From: Flavobacteriales bacterium
GTDB taxonomy: Bacteria; Bacteroidota; Bacteroidia; JACJYZ01
DNA: 64,000 nt
Direction: 5' to 3'
Assembly (NCBI GenBank): GCA_020635855.1
Contig: JACJYZ010000004.1
Location: 124,001 to 188,000, forward strand
The position numbers and the translations under genes were made by a program. This document shows positions 25,580 through 34,074 of this stretch, one piece after another (the first letter of the stretch is position 1; every line of letters starts with the position of its first letter). Under the pieces are notes generated by a model. The model did not search any database and was not told the DNA's origin. It worked only from the letters and a program-made list of their open reading frames with translations.

Positions 25580-26935
25580 TTACAAACTATACATCAGGTG
25601 CCCGATGGAAAAATACACGAGCATGCCCATCACATCGTTGGTGGTGGTGATAAACGGCCCGGTGGCGAGCGCAGGATCTACCTTGTACTTATGCAGGATC
25701 AGCGGCACCAGTGTACCCATGATCGATGCCATGATGATCACCGCGATGAGTGCGATGCCCACGGTGAGGCTGAGGGTGAGATCTTCTGTGAAGAGGTAAT
25801 TGTATATAAGAAGGATGGCCGAACAGAAAAATCCGTTCACAAGGGCCACGATGAGTTCTTTGGATAATTTCCCGAACAGGCTGATGAATTGCAGCGATTT
25901 GTTGGCAAGGCCCTGCACGATGATGGCAGACGACTGCACGCCGGCGTTCCCTCCCATCGCTGCGATCAGCGGAATAAAGAAAGCCAGTTGCGGATTGATC
26001 TGGAGCTGGCTTTCGTGGGCGCCGATCACCTTGGCGCTCACGAGTTCTCCCACGAGCCCGATGAGCAACCATGGCAAACGTGCCTGCCAGAGCATCCAGG
26101 CCTTGTCCCTCTGGTCTACGTTACCGGAGATACCGGATGCCAGCTGGTAATCTTTCTCAGCTTCTTCCTGCATCACATCCACCACGTCATCGATGGTGAT
26201 GCGGCCGATGAGCTGTTGCTGGTCATTGACCACGGGCAGTACCACGAGGTCATATTTCTTCATGATGTTGGCCACTTCCTCCGCCTTGGTCTCTGCCGAC
26301 ACGGAAATGATCTCCCTGTTGCAAGCGTCGGCCACTTTGGTGATGGAGGGCCGGATGATCATGTCGCGGAGCGACAACAATCCGAGGAGCCGGTCCTGGT
26401 CGTCGACCACATACACGGCGTATACGTCATCCACTTCTTTTGCCTGGCGGCGCATTTCGGCCACGCAGGTTTCGATGTCCCAGCTTTCACGGGCCATCAC
26501 CAGTTCCTTCGCCATCAGACCACCCGCGGTATCCTCATCGTAACCCATGAGGTGAACGATGTCGCTGGCCTGCTCCACATCCTCCATGTGGGTGAGTACT
26601 TCCTGCTTCTTCTCTTCCGGCAGCAGGGCCATGAGGTCAGCCGCATCATCCGACTCGAGGTTGTCGATCACATCCTCCGCGATCTCCCGGGATGTGAACT
26701 GGTCGAGGAAATCTTCCTTCTCCGCTTCATCCATCTCAATGATGACCTCTGCGGCAAGTTCTTTCTCCAGCGACTGGTAAAGGAATTTGGCTTCCTGCAC
26801 GTCGAGTTCTTCGACAATCTCGGCGATATCTGCAGGGTGAAGGGATTCAGTCAGCTCGCGGATGCGGCTTTTGTCGGCCTGACCTATTGCGTCCTCGATC
26901 GCAGCAAGAAATTCTTTGGTCAGTTCAAATGCCAT
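25580..26935 (-). CDS. mgtE: Magnesium transporter MgtE
   Basis: A 451-residue Mg2+ channel. A cytoplasmic MgtE_N domain (about 30-130; LHPADIAEIVEELD, SDDAADLMALLPEEKKQEVL) is followed by a CBS pair (about 135-255; VDDVYAVYVVDDQDRLLGL, DLVVLPVVNDQQQLIGRITIDDVVDV). Five C-terminal membrane helices include the pore motif AAMGGNAGVQSSAI. The cytoplasmic part senses Mg2+ and gates the pore. It lies between rsmA (20 nt upstream) and the dehydrogenase gene. Confidence 0.95.
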   Translation of the reverse strand: MAFELTKEFLAAIEDAIGQADKSRIRELTESLHPADIAEIVEELDVQEAKFLYQSLEKELAAEVIIEMDEAEKEDFLDQFTSREIAEDVIDNLESDDAADLMALLPEEKKQEVLTHMEDVEQASDIVHLMGYDEDTAGGLMAKELVMARESWDIETCVAEMRRQAKEVDDVYAVYVVDDQDRLLGLLSLRDMIIRPSITKVADACNREIISVSAETKAEEVANIMKKYDLVVLPVVNDQQQLIGRITIDDVVDVMQEEAEKDYQLASGISGNVDQRDKAWMLWQARLPWLLIGLVGELVSAKVIGAHESQLQINPQLAFFIPLIAAMGGNAGVQSSAIIVQGLANKSLQFISLFGKLSKELIVALVNGFFCSAILLIYNYLFTEDLTLSLTVGIALIAVIIMASIMGTLVPLILHKYKVDPALATGPFITTTNDVMGMLVYFSIGHLMYSL

Positions 26936-26955
26936 GTTGCCGTCCTCCTGAATTA

Positions 26956-27723
26956 TTAAGGATGCTGATTCCGAAGCACCCCGGCAAGTTCATCAAATGC
27001 CTCCACCGATAAGGTTTCGGCTCGCTGGTCCAGAAAAGGGATTTCGCCGGACGGGTGCAAAATAACGGTTTTTAAGGCATTCCTCAAAGTCTTTCGGCGC
27101 TGGTTAAATGCGGTTTTCACCACTTTCAGAAACCAGTCGGGATCGCTTTGGATGCGTGGTGTTTCAAGTCTTCTCAACCGGATGACAGCCGACTTCACTT
27201 TCGGGGGCGGATGAAAAGCATCCGGCAATACGGTCATGATTTCATCCACTTCATAAAAGGCCTGGATCCATACACTCAGGATGCCATATACCTTGCTGCC
27301 CGGTTCGGCACGTACGCGATCAGCCACTTCCTTCTGAAACATTCCCACCGTCACAGGAATTCTGTCGCGGTTTTCCACCACGCGAAAAAGGATCTGGGAT
27401 GATATGTTGTAAGGGAAGTTCCCGATCACGGCGAAACTTCCTGTTCCGAGTTCCGACAGATCCCACCGCAGAAAATCTTCCGACACCAGCTGCAGGGATG
27501 GCTCCCGGAAGCGGTCATGCAGGTATTCCACTGCTTCGCGATCGATCTCCACCGCCCAGAAACGCGAACCGTAGCGGGGCAGCAGAATGTCTGTAAGCAC
27601 ACCCTTACCCGGACCGATTTCCAGCACACGGTCAAACGTCTCCCCTTCCAGGGCATCCACAATGCGCATGGCCATGGAGGTATCTTTAAGAAAATGTTGA
27701 CCGAATTTCTTCTTGGCTCTCAT
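26956..27723 (-). CDS. rsmA: 16S rRNA dimethyladenosine transferase (KsgA)
   Basis: A 255-residue SAM-dependent methyltransferase that dimethylates the two adjacent adenines in the 3'-terminal hairpin of 16S rRNA, a late small-subunit assembly check. It opens with the family signature RAKKKFGQHFLKD. Then come motif I VLEIGPGKGVLT, motif IV GNFPYNISSQI and the C-terminal helical domain. Full length. It heads the minus-strand operon with mgtE; rsmA-mgtE pairing is familiar in Bacteroidota. Confidence 0.96.
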   Translation of the reverse strand: MRAKKKFGQHFLKDTSMAMRIVDALEGETFDRVLEIGPGKGVLTDILLPRYGSRFWAVEIDREAVEYLHDRFREPSLQLVSEDFLRWDLSELGTGSFAVIGNFPYNISSQILFRVVENRDRIPVTVGMFQKEVADRVRAEPGSKVYGILSVWIQAFYEVDEIMTVLPDAFHPPPKVKSAVIRLRRLETPRIQSDPDWFLKVVKTAFNQRRKTLRNALKTVILHPSGEIPFLDQRAETLSVEAFDELAGVLRNQHP

Positions 27724-27807
27724 GGGCGAAAAGTAACAAGAAATTCGCTCGCGGAAACCAATCGGCTCATGGCATGATTTGTGTCATGACAGATCCCGTT
27801 GTGCTTC

Positions 27808-27816
27808 TAATATTTG
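27808..27816 (+). promoter_or_regulatory. Possible -7 box TAATATTTG
   Basis: TA and TTTG are separated by three bases instead of two, 23 nt before the ATG at 27840, in the gap divergent from rsmA. Confidence 0.3.
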
Positions 27817-27839
27817 TGTCAACCAAAAACAAATTCACC

Positions 27840-28721
27840 ATGCGTACACTGATGTTTCTTGCGATGTTGCTGTTCCCGGCTTTGTTGGTGCCGGCATACG
27901 CACAGGATTATGCCCCGTCCGACACCGTTCCCAAAGAACTATCCGTGGTCATCAAGAATGACGGAACCGAGTTTGTGGGTGTGATCCTGAAACAGGACGC
28001 CCGGGAAGTACTCATCCGCACGGAGAAAACCGGGGAGGTCGTCATTCCGAAGCATGAAATCAAAGACATTAAGAAGGTACAACAGGGCAACCTCACCTCC
28101 AGCGGGGCGTACATTCCCGAAGAAATATTCGCCACACGATACTTCATCACCACCAACGGCCTGCCACTTAACAAGGACGACAGCTACATCATCTGGAACC
28201 TTTACGGGCCCGACTTCCAGTTCAGTCTCGGCAATCATTTCACGGCAGGCATGATGAGCAGTTGGGTAGGTATCCCCATCATCGGAACTTTTAAATATGC
28301 CACCACTGTATCTCCCAATGTACACCTGGGAGTTGGAACACTGCTTGGCACCGGATCATGGATCAAGCCCGACTTCCTGGCCGGATTGCCGTTCGGAACT
28401 ATTACCCTGGGCAACCGCAGATCCAACATCTCCTTTTCTACCGGCTATGCTTTTTACACTTATGAAAAGGAAAGCGACGGAAGGGCCCTTGTTTCCGTGG
28501 CCGGCATGGCCAAGGTTAGCCCCAAGGTAAGCCTGGTGCTGGACTCGTTCATCCTGATCGGTCAGAGTGAATTGTTCGGCAACGGCGCCCTGTTCATCCC
28601 CGGCGTAAGATGGGCTACCAGCAAAGGTTCGGCATTTCAGCTCGGGTTCGCGGGCCTGGTCGTGGAAGGAGAGCCTCAGGCTATAGCGATTCCCATGATC
28701 CAGTGGTTCCGCCAACTATAG
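27840..28721 (+). CDS. Exported protein with small SH3-like head and beta-rich body
   Basis: A 293-residue exported protein of unknown function. The signal peptide ends near PAYA/QDY (residue 20). Residues about 30-75 (VVIKNDGTEFVGVILKQDAREVLIRTEKTGEVVIPKHEIKDIKK) look like a small beta barrel of the type found in many Bacteroidota envelope proteins. The remainder (GPDFQFSLGNHFTAGMMSSWVGIPIIGTFKY and so on) has amphipathic strands consistent with an 8- to 12-stranded outer membrane barrel. The ATG at 27840 fits the signal peptide. It is a single-gene unit or leads the gene 24 nt downstream. Confidence 0.65.
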   Translation: MRTLMFLAMLLFPALLVPAYAQDYAPSDTVPKELSVVIKNDGTEFVGVILKQDAREVLIRTEKTGEVVIPKHEIKDIKKVQQGNLTSSGAYIPEEIFATRYFITTNGLPLNKDDSYIIWNLYGPDFQFSLGNHFTAGMMSSWVGIPIIGTFKYATTVSPNVHLGVGTLLGTGSWIKPDFLAGLPFGTITLGNRRSNISFSTGYAFYTYEKESDGRALVSVAGMAKVSPKVSLVLDSFILIGQSELFGNGALFIPGVRWATSKGSAFQLGFAGLVVEGEPQAIAIPMIQWFRQL

Positions 28722-28745
28722 GAAGAAACCCTTTCGTAAGTTATC

Positions 28746-29345
28746 ATGAACCCCGACGTAGATCATTACATCGCCAGATCTGCCCCGTTTGCACAGCTTG
28801 TTCTGCAACACATCCGCAAGCTGATTCACCAGGCCTGTCCGGAAGTGGAAGAAAAAATGAAATGGAGTTTTCCCCATTTCGATTACAAGGGCATGATGTG
28901 CAGCATGGCGGCTTTCAAGCAGCATTGCGCATTCACCTTCTGGAAAGGTGCGCTGCTGGAAGACCCGAACCGGGTGATGGACAAAAAGCGATCGGAAGCG
29001 ATGGGACAGTTCGGGCGCATCGCTTTAATTGACGACCTGCCTGAAGATGCAATTGTTCTCGGACTGATCCGTGACGCCATGCGGTTGAATGACGAGGGGA
29101 TCAAGCTGCCACCCAAGCCCAAGAAGCCGGTAAACAAGGTAACGGTTCCAGATATACTTCGTGATGCGCTCGGCAAAAACAAAAAAGCGGGTGCTCAGTT
29201 CGAAGCGCTGTCGGCTGCATGCCAACGGGAATACATTCAATGGATCACCGAAGCCAAGCGGGAAGAAACCCGTGAGCGAAGGGTGAAGAGCGCCATCGAA
29301 TGGATTTCGGAGGGGAAGCACCTCAACTGGAAATACCAAAAGTGA
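28746..29345 (+). CDS. DUF1801/YdeI-OmdA family protein
   Basis: A 199-residue cytoplasmic protein with two parts. Residues about 1-120 form a DUF1801 fold (IRKLIHQACPEVEEKMKWSFPHFDYKGMMCSMAAFKQHCAFTFW, a pattern shared with YdhG/YdeI proteins). The C-terminal 60 residues are an OmdA-type helical domain (FEALSAACQREYIQWITEAKREETRERRVKSAIEWISEGKHLNW). Family members are linked to stress or bacteriocin resistance in some bacteria, but the activity is not known. It ends 1 nt before the convergent DUF4286 gene. Confidence 0.8.
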   Translation: MNPDVDHYIARSAPFAQLVLQHIRKLIHQACPEVEEKMKWSFPHFDYKGMMCSMAAFKQHCAFTFWKGALLEDPNRVMDKKRSEAMGQFGRIALIDDLPEDAIVLGLIRDAMRLNDEGIKLPPKPKKPVNKVTVPDILRDALGKNKKAGAQFEALSAACQREYIQWITEAKREETRERRVKSAIEWISEGKHLNWKYQK

Positions 29346-29346
29346 A

Positions 29347-29667
29347 TCAGATCACTTCCAGCAAGGTGCGGAAGGCCACAAACCTGTCTTTGTAACGTAT
29401 CAGCACTTTTTCCTGCAGCGCCGGCGCATGTTCTTCCCGGTACTTTTCATAGTCATTCATGGTCATGCAGGTGTACTGGATGGCGTATGTCTTGCCTTCC
29501 GGGTCATCTGAAAGTACACGCGCCATGCGGCTTTCAATAAAAGCGCCGGTGGCCATCACCTCAGGGATGTGTTCGCTTTTCATCCATTCCAGCCATTCGT
29601 CGTGTACCTCGTCGTCGATGTTCACGGTCACATTGTAAATGATCATACGTTCAGGTCTTTTGTTCAT
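29347..29667 (-). CDS. DUF4286 family protein
   Basis: A 106-residue protein of a Bacteroidota family with a ferredoxin-like (dimeric alpha-beta barrel) look. MIIYNVTVNIDDEVHDEWLEWMKSEHIPEVMATGAF and IQYTCMTMNDYEKYREEHAP are the recognisable parts. Most relatives start at MIIYNVT, which would put the ATG at 29646. The upstream ATG at 29667 gives an ATGA overlap with the histidine kinase stop and is listed here. Either start is possible. Function unknown; cotranslation with a histidine kinase is notable. Confidence 0.75.
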   Translation of the reverse strand: MNKRPERMIIYNVTVNIDDEVHDEWLEWMKSEHIPEVMATGAFIESRMARVLSDDPEGKTYAIQYTCMTMNDYEKYREEHAPALQEKVLIRYKDRFVAFRTLLEVI

Positions 29668-30605
29668 TCATGGATTGAGATGGGCAGGTTCACACAGAAA
29701 CATGCACCACCTTCAGGGTTATCGGTAGCCACCAGGTATCCGCCATGATGTTCCACCAGGTGCCGGGCGATGTACAAACCGAGTCCGGTCCCTTTGGATG
29801 TGCGGGTCTCTTCCTGCCCCATCCGATAAAACCTTTCGAATATTTTTTCCTTTTCCGCATCCGGAATTCCCTTTCCGTTGTCGGCGAATTCCACCATCAC
29901 CCGATCTCCTTTGCGTTTGAGGCGTACCTCCACTTTCCCTCCCGGTGGTGAATATTTCCATGCATTGCTCAGCAGGTTCTCGATCACGGAATGAAGTCCG
30001 CCCACATCGCCCGATACATGCACACCTGGTTCAATGGCTTCTACCCATTCAAGGTCGGATGGATGCCTCGAGATCCATGCGGAGAGCGTGTGCCGGAGCA
30101 GGTCCGACAGATCAATGGTTTCAATACGCAGGGTTGCATCCTTGTCTTCGATCCTGGCAGCCTGAAGGGTATTCTCCACGAGTTCCGTAAGCCGGTTGGT
30201 ATCTTCCAGTGCCATGCCTGTCATTTCCTGCATGCGGACTTCATCCAGTTTGCGCGATTGCAGCGTTTCCAATTGCAAACGGATACTGGCCAGGGGGGAT
30301 TTGAATTCATGGCTGATGGAAAGGATGAAGTTCTTCTCCTTCCGGCTCAGCGCCACCTCATCCCTGAATGATTTCCTGACCCGCCATACCCCCATCAGAA
30401 GCAACGCCAGAAACACGCTTCCTTCGCCGATGATCATCCAGAACCGTCGATGTACCTGCTCGCTGGAAAATTCAATTGCTCCCGGTTGATGTTCCGACAT
30501 GTAGCCTTCCGTTAACAACCATGCCCACCATCCGAACTGCAGCAATACATAGCATACCAGTATGTAAAAGATGGTGAGGGTACGGTGTCGGAACGGACTG
30601 CGCAT
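29664..30605 (-). CDS. Orphan membrane sensor histidine kinase
   Basis: A 313-residue two-component kinase. Two hydrophobic helices (about 8-30 and 55-72) enclose a short periplasmic loop of about 25 residues, so the sensed signal is probably membrane- or loop-borne. HisKA follows, with phospho-accepting His in SISHEFKSPLASIRLQLE. The HATPase domain has an N box (ENLLSNAWKYSPPGG), G1 (FADNGKGIPD), F box (IFERFYR) and G2 (GTGLGLYIARHLVEHHGG). No response regulator lies nearby. It is divergent from msrB with only about 32 nt between start codons. Confidence 0.92.
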   Translation of the reverse strand: MRSPFRHRTLTIFYILVCYVLLQFGWWAWLLTEGYMSEHQPGAIEFSSEQVHRRFWMIIGEGSVFLALLLMGVWRVRKSFRDEVALSRKEKNFILSISHEFKSPLASIRLQLETLQSRKLDEVRMQEMTGMALEDTNRLTELVENTLQAARIEDKDATLRIETIDLSDLLRHTLSAWISRHPSDLEWVEAIEPGVHVSGDVGGLHSVIENLLSNAWKYSPPGGKVEVRLKRKGDRVMVEFADNGKGIPDAEKEKIFERFYRMGQEETRTSKGTGLGLYIARHLVEHHGGYLVATDNPEGGACFCVNLPISIHE

Positions 30606-30637
30606 ATGCCAAAAATACCATAGTTTTTTTGATCTTT

Positions 30638-31057
30638 ATGGAGAACTTAATTTGCCTGAACATGGAACCACTCACAGAGGAAGACTGGAAGAAAAAACTG
30701 ACACCCGAAGAATTTGCGATCCTTCGCGGTAAAGGAACCGAACGGCCTTTCACAGGAAAATTCAACGACCATTTCGTGCAGGGCACATACGTGTGTAAAG
30801 GATGCGGTGAAGCCTTGTTCGACTCCGGTTCCAAATTCGACAGCCATTGCGGATGGCCTGCTTTCGACAGCGAGATCAGAAAAGATGTTATCACGGAAAC
30901 GCGTGACACCAGTCATGGCATGATACGCACCGAAATTACGTGCAGCAAATGCGGCGGGCATTTGGGACATGTATTTGACGACGGTCCCACCGATACCGGT
31001 ATCAGGTATTGTGTGAATTCACTTTCACTTGACTTCGATCCCAAACCTGAAGAATAA
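30638..31057 (+). CDS. msrB: Peptide-methionine (R)-S-oxide reductase
   Basis: Repairs methionine-R-sulfoxide in proteins, a defence against oxidation. The product is about 139 residues. Two Zn-binding CxxC pairs are visible (CKGCG near 45 and CSKCGG near 95). GWPAFD, GHLGHVFDDGPTDTG and the catalytic Cys in RYCVNS follow. No signal peptide, so it is cytosolic. The ATG at 30638 is taken; a TTG nine bases upstream and an in-frame ATG at 30662 are alternatives. Confidence 0.95.
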   Translation: MENLICLNMEPLTEEDWKKKLTPEEFAILRGKGTERPFTGKFNDHFVQGTYVCKGCGEALFDSGSKFDSHCGWPAFDSEIRKDVITETRDTSHGMIRTEITCSKCGGHLGHVFDDGPTDTGIRYCVNSLSLDFDPKPEE

Positions 31058-31118
31058 CCCTGCCGCAACAATTTGGAACAGATTTTGGTTACGTCCTGAG
31101 GTAACTTATCTGAAGCGT

Positions 31119-31646
31119 ATGAAATGGATAACAATATGCCTGGGGGCCATGATGCTGGCATCGTGTGCAACCAAGGTACCGTTCACACAACAAACAAGAG
31201 ACGAATACAAGCTCACCGAGGAAGAGCTCAAATCGTTGCAATTCTACACATCCCATGATATCGTGCTGCAACGTTGGGAGAACCAGGGAAAGGAAAAGGC
31301 AACCGAAGACGGAACATTGAAGATCCGCAGCGGACAGTCTGTGGAAGAGGTGGTGATTCGCGCGGGAACACCCGGCGTGGTGGAGAAAGTGGTCGACGGC
31401 AACCGCCTTGCCATCAGTTTTGAGGCGGGCGACCACAAGTTCCTGGTGTTCGGAGATACCAAAAAACAGGATGGCCGTTATACCCTGCAGGCCACCGAAT
31501 GGGTTGACAACCGTGCCAAGGTAAACTACAACGATCAATGGTACATGACCAACACCGGCAGCGGCAGCACCTATTTGGTATTCAAGATCAAAAAGTTGAA
31601 CCAGTTCAGGCGGAAGCAACAAATAGCAAAAGGCCGGAAGATCTGA
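31119..31646 (+). CDS. Lipoprotein, unknown function
   Basis: A 175-residue lipoprotein. The leader MKWITICLGAMMLASC carries a good lipobox with Cys 16. The mature part begins with a helix (RDEYKLTEEELKSLQFYTSHDIVLQR) and continues as beta strands (VEEVVIRAGTPGVVEKVVDGNRLAISFE, HKFLVFGDTKKQDGRYTLQA). The pattern recurs in Bacteroidota lipoproteins of unknown role. The frame is open upstream, but the lipobox fixes the ATG at 31119. The stop lies within the terminator hairpin. Confidence 0.75.
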   Translation: MKWITICLGAMMLASCATKVPFTQQTRDEYKLTEEELKSLQFYTSHDIVLQRWENQGKEKATEDGTLKIRSGQSVEEVVIRAGTPGVVEKVVDGNRLAISFEAGDHKFLVFGDTKKQDGRYTLQATEWVDNRAKVNYNDQWYMTNTGSGSTYLVFKIKKLNQFRRKQQIAKGRKI

Positions 31647-31660
31647 TCCCCCGGCCTTTT
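31628..31660. terminator. Bidirectional terminator
   Basis: AAAAGGCCGG (31628-31637) pairs perfectly with CCGGCCTTTT (31651-31660). It overlaps the stop of the upstream lipoprotein gene and serves the convergent gldN on the other strand. Confidence 0.8.
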
Positions 31661-31676
31661 CCATTGCCATTCAGTT

Positions 31677-32543
31677 TTAATATTCCCATAAATCTTGCTC
31701 GAAGTTCATCACATCACTTTTGATGTCCTGGGCCTCCAGCAGTGCATCCATACCGGTTTTGTATTCCTTGATGTACCTGTCGTACACGTTCGACTCCTTC
31801 ACCACGACACTGCTGAACATCCTTTTGGCAAACAGGTCATCAAAGTTCAGGTTGAACACGTGTGTCTGTCGTAACATCACAGGGTATTGGGCCAGTACGG
31901 GTCTGATCTCCGGAAAATAGACCCAGTAAAAATCGCGCAGTCCCATGAATTCTCCCGACTCGGAGTACACTTCGATCACCGGTGCGATGCCAACGATGCG
32001 GCATTCCATCACCGACCGCTTCTTATCAAAGAACCAATCTTCTTTTAATTTGAACATAACCACCCGGTCACGATCAAACGGATGCGGGATCACCTGTTCG
32101 TATTCTTTGCCCGTCACCGGATCAATGATCAGAACGGTATCGGGTTTTTCCATCCCCAGCTCATCCACCCTGTCGAGGCTGATGGGGTGTGTGAATTCGT
32201 CGGTGGATTGCAATCCATCATAGGCCTCATACGCGGTTACTGTGCCTTCCAGCACGGCATCGTGAATGATATCGAACAGGTTGCGGCGTTCTTCCAGTGG
32301 CTGGCTGCTCTTTGGATACGCCAGGGGCAGGTTCATCTTTTCTTTGAGATCGATGTAACGCCACAAACGTTTCGACCACATTACATCGGCTTCACTTACA
32401 TGTGGGTAGGGAACCACCCGTGTGTCATAGGGCCTTTTTCCGGCCATTCCCTCCTTCGGATCCCATATACCCTGGGCGCAAAGCATCAGGGGCATGCCCA
32501 TCGCAATGACCAGCGCCCTTGCGTTCCTTTTTGCAATCTTCAT
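31677..32543 (-). CDS. gldN: GldN/PorN-like type IX secretion protein
   Basis: A 288-residue exported protein of the GldN family, which with GldK forms the periplasmic ring of the type IX secretion system next to the GldLM motor. The signal peptide ends near LMLCA/QGIWDP. Family landmarks are ADVMWSKRLWRYIDLKEKMNLPLAYP (about 55-80), ISLDRVDELG, WFFDKKRSVMECRIVGIAPV and FYWVYFPEIRPVLA. The ATG at 32543 follows AGGAG, one of the few clear Shine-Dalgarno sequences in the window. Unlike the usual gldKLMN cluster it stands alone, so it may be a paralogue. The upstream 171-nt gap shows no clear promoter. Confidence 0.88.
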   Translation of the reverse strand: MKIAKRNARALVIAMGMPLMLCAQGIWDPKEGMAGKRPYDTRVVPYPHVSEADVMWSKRLWRYIDLKEKMNLPLAYPKSSQPLEERRNLFDIIHDAVLEGTVTAYEAYDGLQSTDEFTHPISLDRVDELGMEKPDTVLIIDPVTGKEYEQVIPHPFDRDRVVMFKLKEDWFFDKKRSVMECRIVGIAPVIEVYSESGEFMGLRDFYWVYFPEIRPVLAQYPVMLRQTHVFNLNFDDLFAKRMFSSVVVKESNVYDRYIKEYKTGMDALLEAQDIKSDVMNFEQDLWEY

Positions 32544-32714
32544 CTGTTCTCCTTTCTTAGGACCCTCTTTCCCGAAAACGGAAGCCACTATGTAAAAGTG
32601 TTCAGTGATAACGACCGGTCAAAAGGAAAGTCACAAACGCACGATTGTCAATTCAGGCAATTTTCGCAAATTGCGGCACCTGAATCAGGACCGTAATCTT
32701 ATTATCACCGGATC

Positions 32715-33569
32715 ATGAAAAAACAACTTTTCTCTTTTGCACTGCTTTGTGCAGGCTTTGGTACCCTTCTGTTTTCCGCCTGCGGCAGCGGCGATACATC
32801 CGAAGAACAGGACGATAACATGGATACATCCATAGTAGAACAAGCGGCCGATGCATCGGAAGCATACAATGTGGTGTTGCCATCGCCCCTGCAGATCGCA
32901 CGCATCTTTCAGCAGGCAGGCCTCACCTACCAGGCGGATCTGGTGAACAAGATCGAGAACAGCGGGCTGTATGCTACCCAAACCGGGAAGACACTGAATT
33001 TCGGCGTATATAGTTCAGACCTAGCCTATCTGGTGCTGAACAACCAGAACCAGGAAGCCCTGGTATACCTGAAATCGCTCAAGGACATGGCAGGAAATAT
33101 CGGATTGTCGCCCATCTTCAACGATGAAAAACTAGTGAACACATTTGAAAAGAACATGGGCAACCCCGATTCGCTGATCAGTGTGTTGGCCGAGATCCAG
33201 GAAAAGCTTGACATGATCCTGCAGGACAACGAACAGGAACACCTGCATGCTGTGATCTTTGCGGGCGCCTGGGTGGAAGGTATGTACATGGGTTCCAAGG
33301 TGTCGGTTCAGGGATCACAGGACGGAGTCAACAACAAGCTGATGGAACAGATGAACATCCTGGAAAGCCTCATCACCGGACTGCAGCAGCAACCTGACAA
33401 GAACGACGAGATCAATAGCCTGATCGGCCAGCTTCAGGATGTACACAAATTCTATGAAGAACTGAATGCCAGAGCCGGAGAGCAAACGCCTACGCTAACC
33501 GCAGAAAAGAAAAAAGAATTGAGTGACCGCATCAGCCTGATCAGGAATGGCATTGTGAAGGTGAACTAA
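32715..33569 (+). CDS. Helical lipoprotein, unknown function
   Basis: A 284-residue lipoprotein. The leader ends in LLFSAC (Cys 23), followed by an acidic linker (GSGDTSEEQDDNMDTS). The rest is nearly all helix (LQIARIFQQAGLTYQADLVNKIEN; SLISVLAEIQEKLDMILQDNEQEHLHAVIFAGAWVEGMYMG; a C-terminal coiled coil). Proteins of this look are frequent in Bacteroidota, but no function is recognised. TAATCTTA 15-22 nt upstream is a weak -7 candidate. It is followed 19 nt later by another exported protein gene on the same strand. Confidence 0.75.
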   Translation: MKKQLFSFALLCAGFGTLLFSACGSGDTSEEQDDNMDTSIVEQAADASEAYNVVLPSPLQIARIFQQAGLTYQADLVNKIENSGLYATQTGKTLNFGVYSSDLAYLVLNNQNQEALVYLKSLKDMAGNIGLSPIFNDEKLVNTFEKNMGNPDSLISVLAEIQEKLDMILQDNEQEHLHAVIFAGAWVEGMYMGSKVSVQGSQDGVNNKLMEQMNILESLITGLQQQPDKNDEINSLIGQLQDVHKFYEELNARAGEQTPTLTAEKKKELSDRISLIRNGIVKVN

Positions 33570-33588
33570 GCAATTTCAAACCAGGACC

Positions 33589-34059
33589 ATGAAACATTGT
33601 TTTTATATTTTCCTGTTGTGCATAGGACTGGCAGGAACAGCCTTGGCACAAGGCAAGCAATCTGCAGATGACGCTTGCACGCCCATAGAATCGAGAGCCA
33701 AATGCAAAGAAGCACTGGTGCCTTTTGAATACGATGCCGGTAAGATTGTGCGGATCACATTTCGTTCAATGTCCCAGCAGAAAGAATATGAGATCCCCCT
33801 TTACATGGGCGAAAAATACCGTCTTGTATTCAACCGCGAAGGACTCCCGCAGAATGTCAGCATCAAGGTATATGACAAGAAGCAAGGATCTTCGAACCGG
33901 AAAGTTCTGTACAGTTCGGATGATGCTTCATTTGATGAAAAGCAATTGATCTGGGAGCCGGAGAGCACCGGAAAGATCTTTATTCACTTCGACATTCCCG
34001 CCACCAGCGACGTGGAGAAAAAGGGTTGTATTCTTTTCCTATTGGGTTATAAAGGATAA
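33589..34059 (+). CDS. Exported small protein, unknown function
   Basis: A 156-residue protein with a signal peptide (to about TALA/QGK, residue 21) and a beta-rich mature part. Three Cys flank the fold (CTPIESRAKC near 31-40 and KKGC near the end), so a disulfide is possible. Strands such as GKIVRITFRSMSQQKEYEIPLYMGEKYRLVFN suggest a small sandwich domain. I recognise no family. It probably shares a transcript with the lipoprotein 19 nt upstream. Its stop codon sits at the edge of a 7-bp hairpin shared with the convergent gene. Confidence 0.65.
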   Translation: MKHCFYIFLLCIGLAGTALAQGKQSADDACTPIESRAKCKEALVPFEYDAGKIVRITFRSMSQQKEYEIPLYMGEKYRLVFNREGLPQNVSIKVYDKKQGSSNRKVLYSSDDASFDEKQLIWEPESTGKIFIHFDIPATSDVEKKGCILFLLGYKG

Positions 34060-34074
34060 CGGTATTGTACCGTT
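34058..34074. terminator. Short hairpin spanning two convergent stop codons
   Basis: AACGGTA-TTG-TACCGTT, a perfect 7-bp stem with a 3-nt loop, fills the space between the convergent genes ending at 34059 and 34074. No T-run follows, so it may be a weak or factor-assisted terminator. Confidence 0.4.
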
